Notes under the pieces: model-generated
Databases searched by the model: none
What the model saw: the letters and a program-made list of their open reading frames with translations, nothing else
What the model was told of the DNA's origin: nothing
Source: a bacterium
GTDB taxonomy: Bacteria; JAGOBX01
DNA: 64,000 bases
Direction of reading: 5' to 3'
Assembly (NCBI GenBank): GCA_029551925.1
Contig: JAKPEO010000131.1
Coordinates: forward strand, 35,069 to 99,068
Program-made: the position numbers and the translations under genes
Shown here: positions 54,396 to 63,862 of the stretch, one piece after another
Numbering within the stretch: position 1 is the first letter of the stretch
Layout: the number at the start of each line of letters is the position of its first letter

Positions 54396-57300
54396 ATTCT
54401 TTAATTTCTTTTGTGTCCCAGCTATTTTCAGATAAATGCTGTATTATATCTTTTGCTGTCGCATTATTTCCAATTAGATAATATGCCATTGATAAATTAA
54501 AAAGCGCATTTTGATTTTGTTCAATTGATATTGCCGCTTCATAGTTTTCAATAGCATAATGATATTTTTTCATTTTAAAGTATATATCAGCTAATAACAA
54601 ATATTTTATTTTTTTGTCTTTTATATCTAAATCTAAAAATTGTGAGAGAGTTTTTATTGCCGCATCTAATTTTTTTTGTATTATCTGTATTTGCGCTAAA
54701 AGCGCTAAAAAAGTGTTTTTATAGCGATAATCAAAATTGTTGTAATGATAATTTAAAATATTTTCGCATTTTTCATATAGTCCATTTTTAAATAAAGTAA
54801 TTAAATAGTAATGCAGTGCGTCAGGATTAGCGGCAAAAATATTCGCATCTATATCTTTTAGTATTTCGTATGAGGCTTTGTAATTGCCGTTATTGTAATA
54901 TTTTACGCTGTCGATAATTTTTTTTGTTTTAAAAACACTTTTTTTTAGAGTTTCACATATTTTGTATTGTTTAGAGTTTGTCGGTTGTAGTTCATAAATA
55001 ATATTAGTTAGATTTTTCAAATCATTTTGTTTATAATAAAGATGCGCTTGTAAAATTTTTATTTTTTCAGATTCTCCAAATTTTTTTGAATCTTCAATTA
55101 ATTCTGCAATTTCTGATAATTTATTATTTTTTATATTTTCAGCTATTAAACTTGAATAAATGTCAATAAAAAGATTGAAATTTAGAAATTTATATTTTTT
55201 CGGCTGGATAGATTTTAGTAATTGTTTGAGTTCGTCTGCCATAAAATTTTTGTGCAGCGCAAAAGTGTAAATTTCGAGCGCCCGATAATTATCTGTATTT
55301 GTTTCATATAATTTTTTTAATATTTTTAGAGCGTCAATATTTTTATTTAGTTTTAGCGCGCAGAGACCTTCATAATATTGCGCTTCAACTATTTCAAATT
55401 TAGCATTGTATTGTTTTAAATAAGTTGCGGCATTTTGATATTCGTTATTTGTTAAAAATAAGCGCGCTAGTGGATAATGTAATTGCGTTAAATACTGGTG
55501 TTTTGATAATACAGATATTATATCGGAGATGATTTCTTTTTTTAAATTTGCGTTTTGCAAATATTTTAATTCTGCCGCGTATTCGTTATGAATGAATTCG
55601 CTGATAATTGTTAAATTTTTAATAGTTTTAAGTTCATCGATAATATCATCATAGCCGTTTGTAATCAATAAATTAGATATTTCGGAGTCATAGGGATATA
55701 GAACAAACAAAATGGTTAATATTTTTTTGAATTCATCGAATATTGCGGATTTTTTATATAATTGTGCAAATGTTAATAGTATTTCTTTATTATTAGGCAA
55801 ATATTGTGCGGCGTTTTGTAAAATTTTCAGCGCCGCATCATTTTTATTTTGTAGAATGAAGATATTTGCTAATTTGAGATAAGCGTCGTGATTAGCGGGA
55901 ATTAATTTTAACGCAGTATTGAGCAGTTCTTCAGATTTTTTGAAATTATTAGAATTAGTGTATTTATCCGCAAGCGCAATATAAAAATTATATAGAGCAT
56001 TGATAATATATTTTTCGTTTTTATTTGCCGAATATAGATTTTTTAGATGTTCGAGTTTTTTTTCGTCATCAGTCTGCATAGTTAAAATTTTTGCAATTTC
56101 GACTTGCGGGTTATTGAGTTTTTTTATATTAGAATAATATTTATGCGCCGTGTTGAAATCACCGTTTTTTTCAAATATTTTTGCAATAAGCATATCAATT
56201 TTATCATTGGTATTTTGGGCTGTTGATAATTGTTTTAATTTCGGCAATATTTTTTGAAAATCAGGAGTATTTAATATCGCTTCGCAATAATCAATAAAAA
56301 TATTATTGTTTTTTAAATAGCGCGGGTTTTTGTCTAATATATTTATTATGCCGTTATAATCATTGAATAATTTAAAATATTCAATCGCAAGCCGCGTTTC
56401 GAATTTATCTAAATTATCATAAAAATATTTTTTTAGAATATATATTAATTTTTTGTTTTGCGTTTCATCCGCTAATTTTAATAATTTTTCTTTATCAAAT
56501 TTTTCAATCCCGTATTTTTCTATTAATTTTTCATATTTAAAATATTCTTTTTTTTGATAATAGCGATTTTCAAGCGCTGTTAAATATTTATATTTTTCTT
56601 GGTCAGTTAAAAGATTGTCATAATTTAAGAGCGTTTCTAAAATCCATAATTTTTCATAAGTTTGCGGCAGTTCATCATAGTAAATTTTGAGATGGTAAAT
56701 AGCATTATCTAAATTTTTATTTTCAAAAATTTGAGATTGAAGATAAGATAATAATAGTTCTTTATTTTCTGATAATTTCAAGATTCTTATTAATTGTTCA
56801 GATATATTTTTATCTGCATTTTTAAATTTATCAAAAGTGTAGGAAATGTAATCATTAATTAATTTTTTATTGTTAGTATTCGCTAAAACTTCTAAAAACA
56901 ATATTTTCTCTTTTTCTGTTAATTGACCATTGCATAATAATAGCGCGCTTAATTCTAAATATTCGCCGTATTTTTTCAGATGAAAATAATAATTAGTCAA
57001 AAGTCGGACAGCCGCGAAATTATTAATATTATGATTTATTGATTTTGTTAGCAATTCGATTGTTTTTTTAGTAATTGTTTTTTCGCGGTCGCTTATTTCT
57101 CGCGCTAAATTAAAATATGCGTCGGATAATTTTTTTTTAATTTCATTATTAAATGGTTTTATCTTGATTAATTTTTCTAATATTTCCGCTGATTTTTCAT
57201 AGTTTTTTTGTTCGTATTCGAATAATGCTAATGCAAGCAGCGAATAAAAATCATTTGGAGCAATTTTTAATAGCGCTTGCGCTGAATCAATTAATCTTTG

Positions 57301-58314
57301 CGGTTTTTCGCTGTATTTTATAATAATAGTATGCGCCTGGATATTGTGTTTATCAATTGCTGTTATTTCATTCGCAAATTTTAAAGCAAGATTATACTGC
57401 TTGATATTTTCAAAGTAATTCATTAATTTTATTAAAATTTCTAATCGTATATTTTTAGGCAATTCAAAATTTAACAGCCGATTATATTCGCTGATTAATA
57501 AATCTTTTTTGTCCGGTAAATTTGAATAAACTTCTATTAATGTCAAAATAAAGTTTCTTGAATTAGCAAATTCTCTTGATTTTAAATTGTCAAGATAATT
57601 CGCAGCAGCAGAATAATCGCCTTCTTTTGCTAATATTTTTGCATAATAGTAATATATTTGTTCTTTTTTTATATTATTTTTAAACGCAGTCAATCCGCGT
57701 TTGCAGTAATATTTTGCGCTTTCGTATTTATTGAGATTAATAAGCGCGTCAATAACCAGCAGAAATTCGTCTATTTCTAAATTAACATAGTGCGATAAAA
57801 TATCAGCGCAGCGCAGTAGATTATCGTGTTTTTCCGCAGAATAAAAATGCTGAATATATTTTTTTTGGAGATATTGCAAATCAGCGGATTGAAAATGTTT
57901 AGAACTGCCGCGCAGGAATAAATCTAATTTTGTAAATTCGCAGGTTTTTATTAATAATTCAGCGTAAATAATTTTAAAATTTTGATTGTCTAAAATTTTT
58001 GTTTCGTCCAGTATTTTTATTAATGCGTCTAATTCATTCAAATCTATTAGCGCGATAAAAACATCTTTTAGTATTTTTGTCTCTAAATTTATTAAATCAT
58101 TTAGCGCAGTAGATTCTATAAGCAGCGCAAAATTATTGTAGTTTTTTAATGTTATTGCTGTTTCAATTAATTTTTGTTTTTCGGTTGCTGATAATCCGGA
58201 AAACTTTCCGGAATTTAGAATATCATTATATTTTTTTAAATTGTTTTTATCTGAGCAATTGCTAATGAATATTATAAAAAAAAATAAAAATGAGAATAAT
58301 AGATTTTTTGTCAT
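54376..58314 (-). CDS. Very large TPR-repeat protein, probably a lipoprotein
   Basis: A 1,312-residue, almost wholly helical protein. The N-terminus is a charged pair, a hydrophobic stretch and ISNC at residues 17-20, which looks like a lipobox although Asn before the cysteine is unusual. The rest contains many 34-residue TPR-like pairs. Among clear examples are YYYYAKILAKEGDYSAAANYL, PNDFYSLLALALFEYEQKNY and KIKYLLLADIYFKMKKYHYAI. TPR solenoids bind proteins and assemble complexes. No catalytic domain is seen. It starts three bases after the DUF58 gene; pairing of DUF58, vWA and TPR proteins is known from MoxR/BatABCD-type loci. Function unknown. Confidence 0.85.
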   Translation of the reverse strand: MTKNLLFSFLFFFIIFISNCSDKNNLKKYNDILNSGKFSGLSATEKQKLIETAITLKNYNNFALLIESTALNDLINLETKILKDVFIALIDLNELDALIKILDETKILDNQNFKIIYAELLIKTCEFTKLDLFLRGSSKHFQSADLQYLQKKYIQHFYSAEKHDNLLRCADILSHYVNLEIDEFLLVIDALINLNKYESAKYYCKRGLTAFKNNIKKEQIYYYYAKILAKEGDYSAAANYLDNLKSREFANSRNFILTLIEVYSNLPDKKDLLISEYNRLLNFELPKNIRLEILIKLMNYFENIKQYNLALKFANEITAIDKHNIQAHTIIIKYSEKPQRLIDSAQALLKIAPNDFYSLLALALFEYEQKNYEKSAEILEKLIKIKPFNNEIKKKLSDAYFNLAREISDREKTITKKTIELLTKSINHNINNFAAVRLLTNYYFHLKKYGEYLELSALLLCNGQLTEKEKILFLEVLANTNNKKLINDYISYTFDKFKNADKNISEQLIRILKLSENKELLLSYLQSQIFENKNLDNAIYHLKIYYDELPQTYEKLWILETLLNYDNLLTDQEKYKYLTALENRYYQKKEYFKYEKLIEKYGIEKFDKEKLLKLADETQNKKLIYILKKYFYDNLDKFETRLAIEYFKLFNDYNGIINILDKNPRYLKNNNIFIDYCEAILNTPDFQKILPKLKQLSTAQNTNDKIDMLIAKIFEKNGDFNTAHKYYSNIKKLNNPQVEIAKILTMQTDDEKKLEHLKNLYSANKNEKYIINALYNFYIALADKYTNSNNFKKSEELLNTALKLIPANHDAYLKLANIFILQNKNDAALKILQNAAQYLPNNKEILLTFAQLYKKSAIFDEFKKILTILFVLYPYDSEISNLLITNGYDDIIDELKTIKNLTIISEFIHNEYAAELKYLQNANLKKEIISDIISVLSKHQYLTQLHYPLARLFLTNNEYQNAATYLKQYNAKFEIVEAQYYEGLCALKLNKNIDALKILKKLYETNTDNYRALEIYTFALHKNFMADELKQLLKSIQPKKYKFLNFNLFIDIYSSLIAENIKNNKLSEIAELIEDSKKFGESEKIKILQAHLYYKQNDLKNLTNIIYELQPTNSKQYKICETLKKSVFKTKKIIDSVKYYNNGNYKASYEILKDIDANIFAANPDALHYYLITLFKNGLYEKCENILNYHYNNFDYRYKNTFLALLAQIQIIQKKLDAAIKTLSQFLDLDIKDKKIKYLLLADIYFKMKKYHYAIENYEAAISIEQNQNALFNLSMAYYLIGNNATAKDIIQHLSENSWDTKEIKEFKSILF

Positions 58315-58317
58315 ATA

Positions 58318-59205
58318 TCAATGATTTCGATTTATCTGTCTGATGCGTTTTTTGAAATATGCTATTAGCGAGTCAATATAGGATTTTTCAGAGTTTAATT
58401 TTATTATATCAGCGTTATATTTTGCAAATGTTCGCTCGATATTTTCTAATCTGCGTTTGTTGCAGTCTTTAAATTCTTCTAATATTTTTTTATCTGTCGT
58501 GTCTAAATAAATATCTTCGCCAGTCTCAATATCACGAAAATTTATAATTCCACAATTTTCCAATATCAAATCGCGAATGTCGGTAATAATCACATTTGTT
58601 AAATCGTGTTTTTTTGATAACAGCGCTAAATTTTTTTCGTAGTTTTTATCAAAAAAATCTGAAATTAGAAAAATTACGCTTTTGCGTTTAAATGTTTTTA
58701 TTGCAAATTCTAATGCTTTTGAAATATTAGTTTGACAATTTTTCGGAGTGAATGTCAGCATTTCGCGGATAATACGCAGCGAATTTTTTTTGCCTGTTTT
58801 TGGCGGAAGATATTTTTCGATAATATCGGAAAAAATAATTACGCCAACTTTGTCATTATTTTGCAGCGCAGAAAATGCTAATATTCCGCTTAATTCTGCA
58901 GCTATTTCTAATTTGCTTTTTTGCGCAGTTGAGAAAAAAGCAGAAGAAGAAGCATCTATCATTAGCACGAGATTTAATTGACGCTCTTCGTCAAATACTT
59001 TTATATACGGCTTACCGATTCGAGCAGTAACATTCCAATCAATAAATCTTGTGTCGTCGCCCGGATAGTATTCGCGGCACTCTGAAAAATTTATACCCAC
59101 GCCTTTGAATACGCTGTGATATTCTCCTGAAAAAACTTCATTCACAAATTTTCGCGAATGTATCTCTATATTTTTGATTTTTTTTAGTATTTCTTTGTCT
59201 ATCAT
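58318..59205 (-). CDS. DUF58 protein with von Willebrand A-like fold
   Basis: A 295-residue DUF58 protein. The N-terminal part has the signature FSGEYHSVFKGVGINFSECREY followed by PGDDTRFIDWNVTARIGKPYIKVFDEER. A vWA-like domain follows with LVLMIDASSSAFF in place of the metal site DxSxS, and VIFLISDFFD later. In other bacteria DUF58 proteins are encoded next to MoxR ATPases and Bat proteins (BatABCD), linked to envelope stress and protein folding. Here no MoxR gene is adjacent; a TPR protein follows. It has its own promoter (59244-59271) on the minus strand. Confidence 0.9.
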   Translation of the reverse strand: MIDKEILKKIKNIEIHSRKFVNEVFSGEYHSVFKGVGINFSECREYYPGDDTRFIDWNVTARIGKPYIKVFDEERQLNLVLMIDASSSAFFSTAQKSKLEIAAELSGILAFSALQNNDKVGVIIFSDIIEKYLPPKTGKKNSLRIIREMLTFTPKNCQTNISKALEFAIKTFKRKSVIFLISDFFDKNYEKNLALLSKKHDLTNVIITDIRDLILENCGIINFRDIETGEDIYLDTTDKKILEEFKDCNKRRLENIERTFAKYNADIIKLNSEKSYIDSLIAYFKKRIRQINRNH

Positions 59206-59243
59206 AATTTATTTCTGCTTGTGTCTTTAAAATTTTTGATTTT

Positions 59244-59271
59244 ATTATATTTATTAAAACTAATTTTTCAA
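59244..59271 (-). promoter_or_regulatory. Promoter of the DUF58-TPR operon
   Basis: On the minus strand TTGAAA (59271-59266), 16-base spacer, TATAAT (59249-59244). A transcript would start near 59237, giving a leader of about 30 bases before the DUF58 ATG. Confidence 0.65.
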
Positions 59272-59478
59272 TAAGTATTTTATTCTATAAAAAAAAGCGC
59301 AACAAGCGCATTCCTAAATAATCTGAATATTTTTAACAAACAAATGAATATGAAAAAATATTATTTTTTTTAGACAAATTTTTAAAGCTTTTTAGAAATA
59401 TCTTTAAATTAATATTGAATAAATTATGAACATTTATTTAACAGTTTAGATTGTTTTTTGAATTTATGAAATACACGC

Positions 59479-59506
59479 TTTACAATCTAAAAAAAATAAA
59501 TATAAT
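59479..59506 (+). promoter_or_regulatory. Promoter of the surface-polysaccharide operon
   Basis: TTTACA (59479-59484), 16-base spacer, TATAAT (59501-59506). Transcription would begin near 59513, about 30 bases upstream of the flippase ATG. Confidence 0.7.
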
Positions 59507-59528
59507 CACTTATCTTAAAATTTAAGTG
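59507..59528 (+). promoter_or_regulatory. Inverted repeat at the start of the polysaccharide operon
   Basis: CACTTA (59507-59512) and TAAGTG (59523-59528) are exact inverse complements separated by ten bases, directly after the -10 element. They span the expected transcription start. It could be an operator for a dimeric repressor or a 5' hairpin. Chance cannot be excluded at this base composition. Confidence 0.35.
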
Positions 59529-59543
59529 TTTTACTGATTTTTT

Positions 59544-61046
59544 ATGGCTGAATTAGAAAGCGTTAGAAATTTAAAAGGCATAAATACAATTTTTTCAGAC
59601 AGCGCATTTACTATCATTGGCAGAATAATAAACAATATTCTGTATTTTATTTTTATTACTTTTATTGTAAAAATATTAGGCGAAAAAAAATACAGCGAAT
59701 ATTCATTATTTCTAATGACTACACAATTTTTATATATAATTTTCTTGGTTTGGACGCAATCAGCGTTATTGCGTTATGGTCGTGAAGAATTTTTATTAAG
59801 AACAAAAATAAATAGAACATTAACATCGCAATTAATTTTAGCGCTGCCTATAATTTTTTTATTGATAATTTTGATATTCATATTTCGGCAACAGTTGTTG
59901 AATTATTTAGGATTCAGCAATTTTTTTATACCATTAATTATTCTTTATTTTATTATGAATTTTATAAATGAAACTTTGTATTATTCTCTTCAAGCGCTCG
60001 GCAACTTTAAAATTTTTGCAATTGCTCAAATGTCGGAAAAATTTTTTGCATTGTTTATTTTAATAATAGGGTATTTTTTATTAGACAATTCGAAATTATT
60101 TTTTGTGATTTTTAGTTTGTTAATAGGTTTTATTTTTGCGCAAGTATTTATTTTTTTCAAGACAAAAATAAATTTAATTTTTCCGTTAGAATACGACAAA
60201 AAAATATTCCAAAAATATTTAAAATACTCGATACCAGTAATATTCGGGTCAGCATCCGCATATTTTCTAAATTGGATTGATTTAGGTATTATCAAAGAAA
60301 AATTAGCAAAAGAAATAATTGGTCAATATTTTTATTGTCAGCAAATATTTAACGGGTTAACGCAATTAAATATGGCATTGTTTACAGTTATTTCGCCATT
60401 AGTTATAACTTTATTAGTAAAGAATCGTTTTGATTTATTGAAAAAAATTTTAGATGAATTGTCAATAATGGCTATTATGATAGCATTAGTTATTTTTAAT
60501 TTTTTGTTTTTTTTCTTATATTTTTTATTACTTTATCTTTTTCCAAACAATCATTTTGCAATAGCGCAAACATTAATGATATTAATTTTTTCATCAACTT
60601 TTGCAATATTTACAAATATACTTGCTGCGTATATTATGGCATTTGAATTAATGTTTTTGTATTCAATTAATAATTTTTTGGCTTTATCTATAAAGATAAT
60701 ATTAAGTTATTTTTTTATTGATAAATTTGGAATGATTGGCGCAGCTCTTTCGACATTTGTTTATTTCATATGTAATCAGGTCTTTTATTCAATATTTATT
60801 TTGCAAAAGATAAAATTTTCACTGACAAAATATTTTTATTTAATTGCTTTGGTAATTTTTCAAATTTTTATATTTTTGTGTTTTAAAAATATTTTTATTT
60901 CTTTTTTTGCGAATTTAATTTTAATATATTTATTTGCAAAAATCGGTAAAATTTTTTCGTCTGAAAAATTATTGATTTTGAACGAAATCAATTTACCGAA
61001 TATAATAAAAAATAATTTGATAAATGTTTTAAAATTTATAGGTTGA
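59544..61046 (+). CDS. Polysaccharide flippase (Wzx/MATE-like)
   Basis: A 500-residue membrane protein with about 12-14 hydrophobic helices. The start SVRNLKGINTIFSDSAFTIIGRIINN followed by YSLFLMTTQFLYIIF is typical of the Wzx/polysaccharide-biosynthesis flippases (MVF superfamily). These move undecaprenyl-linked sugar units across the inner membrane. No clear ribosome site precedes the ATG (TTTTTT in front). It begins an operon with a methyltransferase and an asparagine-synthase-like enzyme, a common make-up of O-antigen, capsule or exopolysaccharide loci. Confidence 0.87.
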   Translation: MAELESVRNLKGINTIFSDSAFTIIGRIINNILYFIFITFIVKILGEKKYSEYSLFLMTTQFLYIIFLVWTQSALLRYGREEFLLRTKINRTLTSQLILALPIIFLLIILIFIFRQQLLNYLGFSNFFIPLIILYFIMNFINETLYYSLQALGNFKIFAIAQMSEKFFALFILIIGYFLLDNSKLFFVIFSLLIGFIFAQVFIFFKTKINLIFPLEYDKKIFQKYLKYSIPVIFGSASAYFLNWIDLGIIKEKLAKEIIGQYFYCQQIFNGLTQLNMALFTVISPLVITLLVKNRFDLLKKILDELSIMAIMIALVIFNFLFFFLYFLLLYLFPNNHFAIAQTLMILIFSSTFAIFTNILAAYIMAFELMFLYSINNFLALSIKIILSYFFIDKFGMIGAALSTFVYFICNQVFYSIFILQKIKFSLTKYFYLIALVIFQIFIFLCFKNIFISFFANLILIYLFAKIGKIFSSEKLLILNEINLPNIIKNNLINVLKFIG

Positions 61047-61049
61047 GTT

Positions 61050-61973
61050 ATGATAGAAATACAGCAGTGTTTAGTGTGCGGCGCTGAAAAAACTAATTTT
61101 AAATTTGTATTTGAATTAAGCGATTGCTGGCTGAAAGTAGATAATATAAAATATAAAATTTTCCAATGTCAAAATTGCAAAATTGCATTTTTAAATCCGC
61201 GCCCTGATGATATGGAATTAGTGAAATATTACACAAATGAATTTGATAAATTTTATAATACTACTGATAAAGATTTAATAAAAAAATATTCATTTACATT
61301 ACAGAAAAAATATAAGTTATTACCAGAAAAAAAAGGAAAAATATTGGATATAGGCGCGCAAAAAGGCGAATTTTTGGAATATTGCAAAAGACGGGGATGG
61401 ACAGTAGAAGGAATAGAATTAACTAATACAATTCCCAATCCATATAATCTTCCGATAAAATACGGCAATTTTTTAGATATAAATTATCCGGAAAATTATT
61501 TTGATGTTATTACTTTATGGCATGTAATTGAGTATCTGCCGCATCCCCATTTAATAATCGAAAAAATATCAAAAATTTTAAAGTTGCAAGGATTATTAAT
61601 TTTAGCAATGCCTAATTTTAATAGTTTAAATCTTCAATTTATGAACGCTGAAGATATACCGCGTCATCTATTTTTTTTCAATTTAGATAGTATTAGTTTT
61701 TTATTGAATAAATTTGGATTTTCAATAATTGAATATAACTATCATTCTGGCGTGCATAAAAATAGTATCAGCGGATTAATAACTTTTCTGATAAAAAGAA
61801 ATATTTTAAAAATGGACAAGGAAGAGTTGCTGCATTTATATCATAATTATCCTAAAAAATTTGAAAATATATTTTTTAAAATTATTGATAGAAGCATTAC
61901 TTTGCCATTACGTTTGATTTTGCCCTATTTAAAAAAATCACATAATTTTTATATTATTGCTGCGAAAAATTAA
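61050..61973 (+). CDS. SAM-dependent class I methyltransferase with N-terminal zinc-ribbon-like segment
   Basis: A 307-residue enzyme. The first 50 residues have two cysteine pairs (CLVCGAEK and FQCQNCKIAFLNPRP), as in many sugar or polysaccharide methyltransferases. The SAM site begins at about residue 96 (ILDIGAQKGEFLEYC), with EGIELT after it and FDVITLWHVIEYLPHP as the post-I/II region. It may methylate a sugar or a C-linked carbonyl group; the acceptor is unknown. It begins three bases after the flippase and ends two bases before the next gene. Confidence 0.85.
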   Translation: MIEIQQCLVCGAEKTNFKFVFELSDCWLKVDNIKYKIFQCQNCKIAFLNPRPDDMELVKYYTNEFDKFYNTTDKDLIKKYSFTLQKKYKLLPEKKGKILDIGAQKGEFLEYCKRRGWTVEGIELTNTIPNPYNLPIKYGNFLDINYPENYFDVITLWHVIEYLPHPHLIIEKISKILKLQGLLILAMPNFNSLNLQFMNAEDIPRHLFFFNLDSISFLLNKFGFSIIEYNYHSGVHKNSISGLITFLIKRNILKMDKEELLHLYHNYPKKFENIFFKIIDRSITLPLRLILPYLKKSHNFYIIAAKN

Positions 61974-61975
61974 TT

Positions 61976-63862
61976 ATGTGCGGAATTTGCGGAATCTTTG
62001 AATTTTCAAATAAAGTGATTGATAGAGAAAAGTTAATCAAAATGAATAATACTCTATCACATCGCGGACCTGATGACAGCGGTCTGTATATAAATAATAA
62101 TATTGGTTTAGCGCATCGAAGATTAGCGATTATAGATATAAAAAGCGGACATCAACCAATGTTAGACGACGAGCAAAAAATAGCAGTTGTTTATAATGGC
62201 GAAATATATAATTTTTTAGAATTAAAAGAGCAGTTGCAAAAATATAATTTCAAATTTAAGACAAATTCTGATACCGAAGTTTTATTAAATGCATATAAAT
62301 ATTGGAATGTTGATTGTTTAAAATATATTTGCGGAATGTTCGCTTTTGCTATTTGGGATGATAATAAAAAACAATTATTTTTAGCGCGCGACCAAGTAGG
62401 AATAAAGCCATTGTTATATTATTTCGGAAATAACAACTTTATTTTTTCTTCGGAATTTCAAGCATTATTACAATATCCAGAAATTTCGCGAAAATTAAAT
62501 TTATCATCATTATCTGACTATATTTCTTTTCAATGCGTTCCATCAGAAAATACAATGTTTGAAGATATAAAACGATTAGAGCCGGGGCATTGTTTAATAG
62601 TAAAAGAAAACAAAATAAAAATAGAAAGATATTGGTTCCCAGACTATTCGCAAAAATTAAATTTATCAGAAAATGAAGCGATTAATGAAACATTCAATTA
62701 TTTTAAACATATAGTCAAACAGCATTTAATAAGTGATGTTCCATTAGGTTTATTTTTATCTGGCGGTATTGATTCTACATTAGTGACGGCAGCAGTAAGA
62801 GAAGTTTCGTCAAATAAAATCAAAACATTTTCAATTGGTTTTGAATATGAACCATTGAGCGAATTGAAATATAGCCGAAGCGCTTCTAAAATATTAGAGA
62901 CAGAGCATACAGAAATAATATTAAAGCCGAATGTCTTAAATGTCTTACCAAAATTAGTTGAACATTATGGTGAACCATTTGCTGATTCGTCAGCTATACC
63001 GACATATTATATAGCGCAAGAAACGCGGAAATATGTGACAGTCGCACTTGCAGGCGACGGCGGTGATGAATTATTTGCCGGGTATGATGTATTCGGGCAA
63101 ATGAATTTATCTTATAAAATAAATTCGTTATTAACTGCATTTCATTTTTTATTTAAAACTGCAAGAAATATTTACGGCAAAAAAGATAGCAAACAAAAAT
63201 TGCCGAAATTATTTAGATTTTTAGATATTATTTCAGGACAAAAAAATGATATTTATCCATTATTAAGATGTTCATATTATAATGAATTGAAAGTAAAATT
63301 ATTTAATCAAGATTTTAAAAATAAAATTGATTTATTGAATTCATATAAGTTGTATAAAAAATATTATGAAGAAACAACTGCGACAAATTTAATTGAAAAA
63401 ATATTGGATACGGATTTGAGATTTACATTGCCTTATGATTTGTTGACAAAGGTTGATATTGCGTCAATGGCGAATTCATTAGAGATACGCGTGCCATTTT
63501 TAGACAAGCGTTTTATTGAATTTGCATTAAAATTACCAAGTGAATATAAAATTAAAAATAAAACAGGAAAATATATTCTCAAAAAAATATTAAAAAAATA
63601 TTTTGACGATAAATTTATATATCGCAAAAAAATGGGTTTTTCAATACCATTGGCAAAATGGCTGCGTGAAGAAATGCGAGAATATTGCAGAGATATTTTA
63701 TTTTCAGATGCTGAAATTAATCGAAAATTTTTTAATGAAGATTATTTAAAAAAAATATTTGATGACCATATACAAATAAAAGAAGATAACTCTGCGACAT
63801 TATGGCTGTTAATGAATTTTAAATTGTGGCTAAAAACATTTAAGGTTGATTACAATGTGTAA
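61976..63862 (+). CDS. asnB: Asparagine synthase (glutamine-hydrolysing)-like amidotransferase
   Basis: A 628-residue enzyme with an N-terminal glutamine amidotransferase of type II fold. The nucleophile is Cys2 in MCGICGIFEF, followed by SHRGPDDSGLY and NGEIYNFLELK. The C-terminal synthetase has the ATP pyrophosphatase loop LSGGIDSTLV (about residues 261-270) and GDGGDELFAGYD. Orthodox AsnB makes asparagine from aspartate. Paralogues in surface-sugar loci instead amidate sugars or uronic acids, and the position here, after a flippase and methyltransferase, makes that a fair alternative. Its last eight bases overlap the next gene. Confidence 0.9.
   Translation: MCGICGIFEFSNKVIDREKLIKMNNTLSHRGPDDSGLYINNNIGLAHRRLAIIDIKSGHQPMLDDEQKIAVVYNGEIYNFLELKEQLQKYNFKFKTNSDTEVLLNAYKYWNVDCLKYICGMFAFAIWDDNKKQLFLARDQVGIKPLLYYFGNNNFIFSSEFQALLQYPEISRKLNLSSLSDYISFQCVPSENTMFEDIKRLEPGHCLIVKENKIKIERYWFPDYSQKLNLSENEAINETFNYFKHIVKQHLISDVPLGLFLSGGIDSTLVTAAVREVSSNKIKTFSIGFEYEPLSELKYSRSASKILETEHTEIILKPNVLNVLPKLVEHYGEPFADSSAIPTYYIAQETRKYVTVALAGDGGDELFAGYDVFGQMNLSYKINSLLTAFHFLFKTARNIYGKKDSKQKLPKLFRFLDIISGQKNDIYPLLRCSYYNELKVKLFNQDFKNKIDLLNSYKLYKKYYEETTATNLIEKILDTDLRFTLPYDLLTKVDIASMANSLEIRVPFLDKRFIEFALKLPSEYKIKNKTGKYILKKILKKYFDDKFIYRKKMGFSIPLAKWLREEMREYCRDILFSDAEINRKFFNEDYLKKIFDDHIQIKEDNSATLWLLMNFKLWLKTFKVDYNV

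Larger units (their letters stand above)
59206..59543. other. Intergenic region between divergent genes, with two promoters
   Basis: A 338-base AT-rich gap. It contains two facing-away promoters, one for the DUF58 gene on the minus strand (59244-59271) and one for the polysaccharide operon on the plus strand (59479-59506). A short inverted repeat follows the latter. The remainder, including 59290-59460, is A/T-rich with no RNA gene or open frame I can support. Confidence 0.7.

Noticed and set aside
59308..59320. GCGCAACAAGCGC near 59308 as a hairpin or binding site
   Set aside because: Only four pairs; too short to support a function.
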